A DNA stretch of 9,244 nt from CAWJAP01 sp963834365 (GTDB taxonomy: Bacteria; Acidobacteriota; Vicinamibacteria; Vicinamibacterales; Vicinamibacteraceae): NCBI GenBank assembly GCA_963834365.1, contig CAWIBS010000006.1, positions 1 to 9,244 of the forward strand, in the 5' to 3' direction. Under the pieces are notes generated by a model. That model made no database searches, was not told the DNA's origin, and worked only from the letters and a program-made list of their open reading frames with translations. Below, piece after piece: positions 7,566 to 9,244 of the stretch (positions are counted from its first letter, which is position 1; the number at the start of each line of letters is the position of its first letter). A program made the translations under genes and the position numbers.

Positions 7566-9030
7566 ATGAACTCCCTTCACCTCGGAACGGCCCGCGGCAT
7601 CCTGCGAAACACCGCGGCCCAGATCCTGCTCGGCGTACTCGACAAGGGCGCCGGTCTCCTCGTCGCCGTCCTCGTCGCCCGATTCCTCGGCGCGGAAGCG
7701 ATGGGTCTTTTCGCGCTGCTCTTTTCTGCCGCCCTGCTGATCCAGGCGTTCGTCTCGCTGGGCCTGCCGGAAAGTCTCGTGCGCGAAGTCGCGGCCCGCA
7801 CGCACGACGCCCGCGGCCTCGGTATCGTGGCGATGAAGCTCGTGGCCACAATGGCTGTGATTCCCTGCGCCGCGCTGGTCGTGGCGGCAGCCCTCGTGCC
7901 CGACTCGGGCACGACGCGCTCGAGCCTGCTGCTCGATCGCCGTCGGCGTCCCCCTGGCCGGGCTGTTCTTCGTCTCGCAGGCCGTGCTGCAAGGCATGGA
8001 GCGAGTCCTGCACTTGACCTGGGTTGCCATCGCGGCCCGCGTGGTCAGCCTGGCCGTCCTGGTCGTTGCGCTTCTCCATGGCGCAGGCGTCGAGGCGGCG
8101 TTTGCATCGCGGGCGATCTTCCACGGCCTCGCGATCGCCGCGTACATCCCCCTCATCCTGCGCAGCGGGCCAAGCGGCCCGCCCGCCCAGCGGCCTCGCG
8201 CCCTGCTGGCGAAATCCATCCCGTTCGCCGCGATCGGGGCATTGCAGGACCTCGGCATTCGCCTGCCATCGTTCATCCTGCCGGGAATCGTCGGCCTCAC
8301 CGTGAGCGGCATCTTCGATGCCGCCAATCGCGTTCGCAGCACGCTCGGCATGGCCGTCTCCGCGTCCGTCGTCGGACTGATGCCGTCCCTCGCGCGAAAC
8401 GTGGGCGCCTCGCACGGAACCTCCGGCGGGCTGGTCGCGTACGGCACCAAGTACATGTGTCTCGGTACGGCTGCGGCGGCCACGGTCCTGGCGGTGCTGT
8501 GCGAGTGGATCATCGACCTGCTTTTCGGCCCGGCATTTGCGGCGGCATCGCAGCCGCTTCAGTTGCTCGCATGGGCGCAGGTGCCTGGCGCCATGGCCGC
8601 CGTGCTGCTGCAGACGACGCTGACGCACGGTGCATCTTCCGCCGCCTTCCGCCATGCGGGCGCCGGCGTGCTGGCTCAACTGGTCATGATCGTCGGGATG
8701 GCTTCGATGTTCGGCCTCGAAGGCGCCGCGTGCGCGGCGCTGCTCGGGTCCCTGCTGACACTCGCCCTCAGCCTCCGGTTCGTCGCGAGGACGGTCACGC
8801 CAATCCCCCTGTGGCACTTCGCCCTGGCGCCGTTGACAGCGGCCGCGGGCGTCGGCGCAGCGTTGCTGGCCGCCAGCGGAGAGTCGCTGGCCACGCGTTT
8901 CATCGTCGCCGCCGGGGCCTGGGCGGTGGCGATCGCCGCGTTGCACATCCTGCCGCGGCGCGAGCTGCGATTCATGAAGGCACTCCTGACCGCCCGCGCC
9001 GAGCGGCTCGAACAATTGACGGCCGACTAA
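7566..9030 (+). CDS. Polysaccharide flippase (Wzx/MOP family), interrupted by one frameshift
   Basis: This is a multi-pass inner-membrane protein of the polysaccharide/oligosaccharide flippase (MOP, Wzx-like) family. Such proteins move undecaprenyl-linked glycans across the membrane; the substrate here cannot be told. Corrected, the protein is 487 residues, a normal length. The N-terminus shows the family pattern: a membrane helix, VLVARFLGAEAMGLFALL at about residues 35-52, then a second helix and F-V-S-L-G-L-P-E-S-L-V-R-E-V. Further helices fill the rest, with a pattern consistent with 12-14 membrane segments and a basic C-terminal tail.

The frame from the ATG reads ...R-S-S-L-L-L to 7934, and the homologous continuation I-A-V-G-V-P-L-A-G-L-F-F-V-S-Q is one base further on. 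One extra G at 7935 explains it. Without repair, the 5' frame stays open to the window edge as Arg- and Pro-rich nonsense. The ATG at 7566 is the only plausible start, since no in-frame ATG, GTG or TTG lies between it and the pilE stop. It lacks a good ribosome binding site. It may be an independent gene and not part of the pilus operon. Confidence 0.82.
7932..7938 (+). other. Frameshift in the flippase gene
   Basis: L-L-L ends at 7934 in the frame of the ATG, and I-A-V-G-V-P-L-A-G starts at 7936 in the next frame. The G at 7935 is one base too many. Both sides are hydrophobic, family-like sequence, whereas the alternative frames are Arg-rich. Confidence 0.82.
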
Positions 9031-9244
9031 TACATCCGCGGCCGGGCGGTCCAGACCGGCTTCAGCGCTGTCGCTCCGGCCGGCGCCACGAATTCGGCGT
9101 CGATCCAGAGGTCCCCAACGGCTGCCAGGCGCCCGCCGACGTACAGGAGCGGAAGCCGGTCGCGCATCCACGGCACGATCGCAGTTTCCTGGCAGAGATC
9201 CTTGAGGCGTTTGCGCGGCCGCTCCGGGTGCGGCCGGAGGCTTT
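9027..9244 (-). CDS. tilS: tRNA(Ile)-lysidine synthetase, C-terminal end (partial)
   Basis: Only the last 71 codons are in the window; the gene enters from the right edge and its start lies outside. TilS attaches lysine to C34 of tRNA-Ile(CAU), changing its codon from AUG to AUA, in the cytoplasm. The visible part, including P-R-K-R-L-K-D-L-C-Q-E, then P-W-M-R-D-R-L-P-L-L-Y-V-G-G, and L-A-A-V-G-D-L-W-I-D-A-E-F, is the TilS C-terminal substrate-binding domain. The catalytic P-loop domain is not visible here. The gene converges on the flippase: its TAG (9029-9027) overlaps the flippase TAA (9028-9030), so neither has room for its own terminator before the other coding region begins. Confidence 0.87.
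   Translation of the reverse strand, partial: SLRPHPERPRKRLKDLCQETAIVPWMRDRLPLLYVGGRLAAVGDLWIDAEFVAPAGATALKPVWTARPRMY

Noticed and set aside
7438..9171. 577-codon open frame on the minus strand across the flippase
   Set aside because: It is low-complexity, rich in Arg, Gly and Gln, runs across the true ends of pilE, the flippase and tilS, and is not in the tilS frame. It is a shadow.
7566..9244. Frame of the flippase ATG, open to the end of the window as one very long gene
   Set aside because: After 7934 it becomes Arg-, Pro- and Gly-rich nonsense, while membrane-protein sequence continues in the next frame. The openness reflects GC bias.

Overview
This is a high-GC stretch of bacterial chromosome carrying a complete type IVa pilus minor-pilin operon, followed by a membrane flippase gene and the tail of tilS on the opposite strand. 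The gene order fimT/gspH-pilV-pilW-pilX-pilY1-pilE, the class III prepilin leaders, the gammaproteobacterial style of PilX, PilY1 and PilE, and the GC-rich codon use suggest a gammaproteobacterium of the Xanthomonadales, Nevskiales or Chromatiales kind. The exact taxon cannot be fixed from this window.

Layout. Positions 40-7472 (+) hold six tightly packed, co-directional genes with gaps or overlaps of -4, 8, 16, 29 and 14 nt, almost certainly one transcription unit. Five products carry a G^(F/M/L/A/V) prepilin cleavage site followed by a hydrophobic helix. The sixth, PilY1, has a Sec signal peptide. By family knowledge, FimT/GspH, PilV, PilW, PilX and PilE form the priming complex or tip of the pilus, and PilY1 is the large tip-associated, calcium-binding adhesin that depends on them for display. 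After a 93-nt gap with a strong hairpin, 7566-9030 (+) encodes a Wzx/MATE-like polysaccharide flippase. The 3' end of tilS (tRNA-Ile lysidine synthetase) enters from the right edge on the minus strand, and its stop codon overlaps the flippase stop.

Main anomaly. Three single-base frame changes interrupt otherwise well-conserved proteins: two in pilY1 (near 5029 and 6087) and one in the flippase (near 7935). Each is repaired by removing one base. The full-length homologous sequence on both sides, with no internal stop in the repaired reading, makes sequencing or assembly error the simplest explanation. Real frameshifts or phase variation of a surface adhesin cannot be excluded from sequence alone. 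I therefore annotate both as single interrupted genes.

No tRNA, rRNA, CRISPR array, insertion sequence or phage gene was seen. I found no convincing evidence of an undescribed system. The points worth a second look are the frameshifts, a palindrome placing the pilX stop codon in a hairpin loop just upstream of pilY1, the hairpin against the flippase start codon, and the long PilY1 variant without a visible MIDAS motif.
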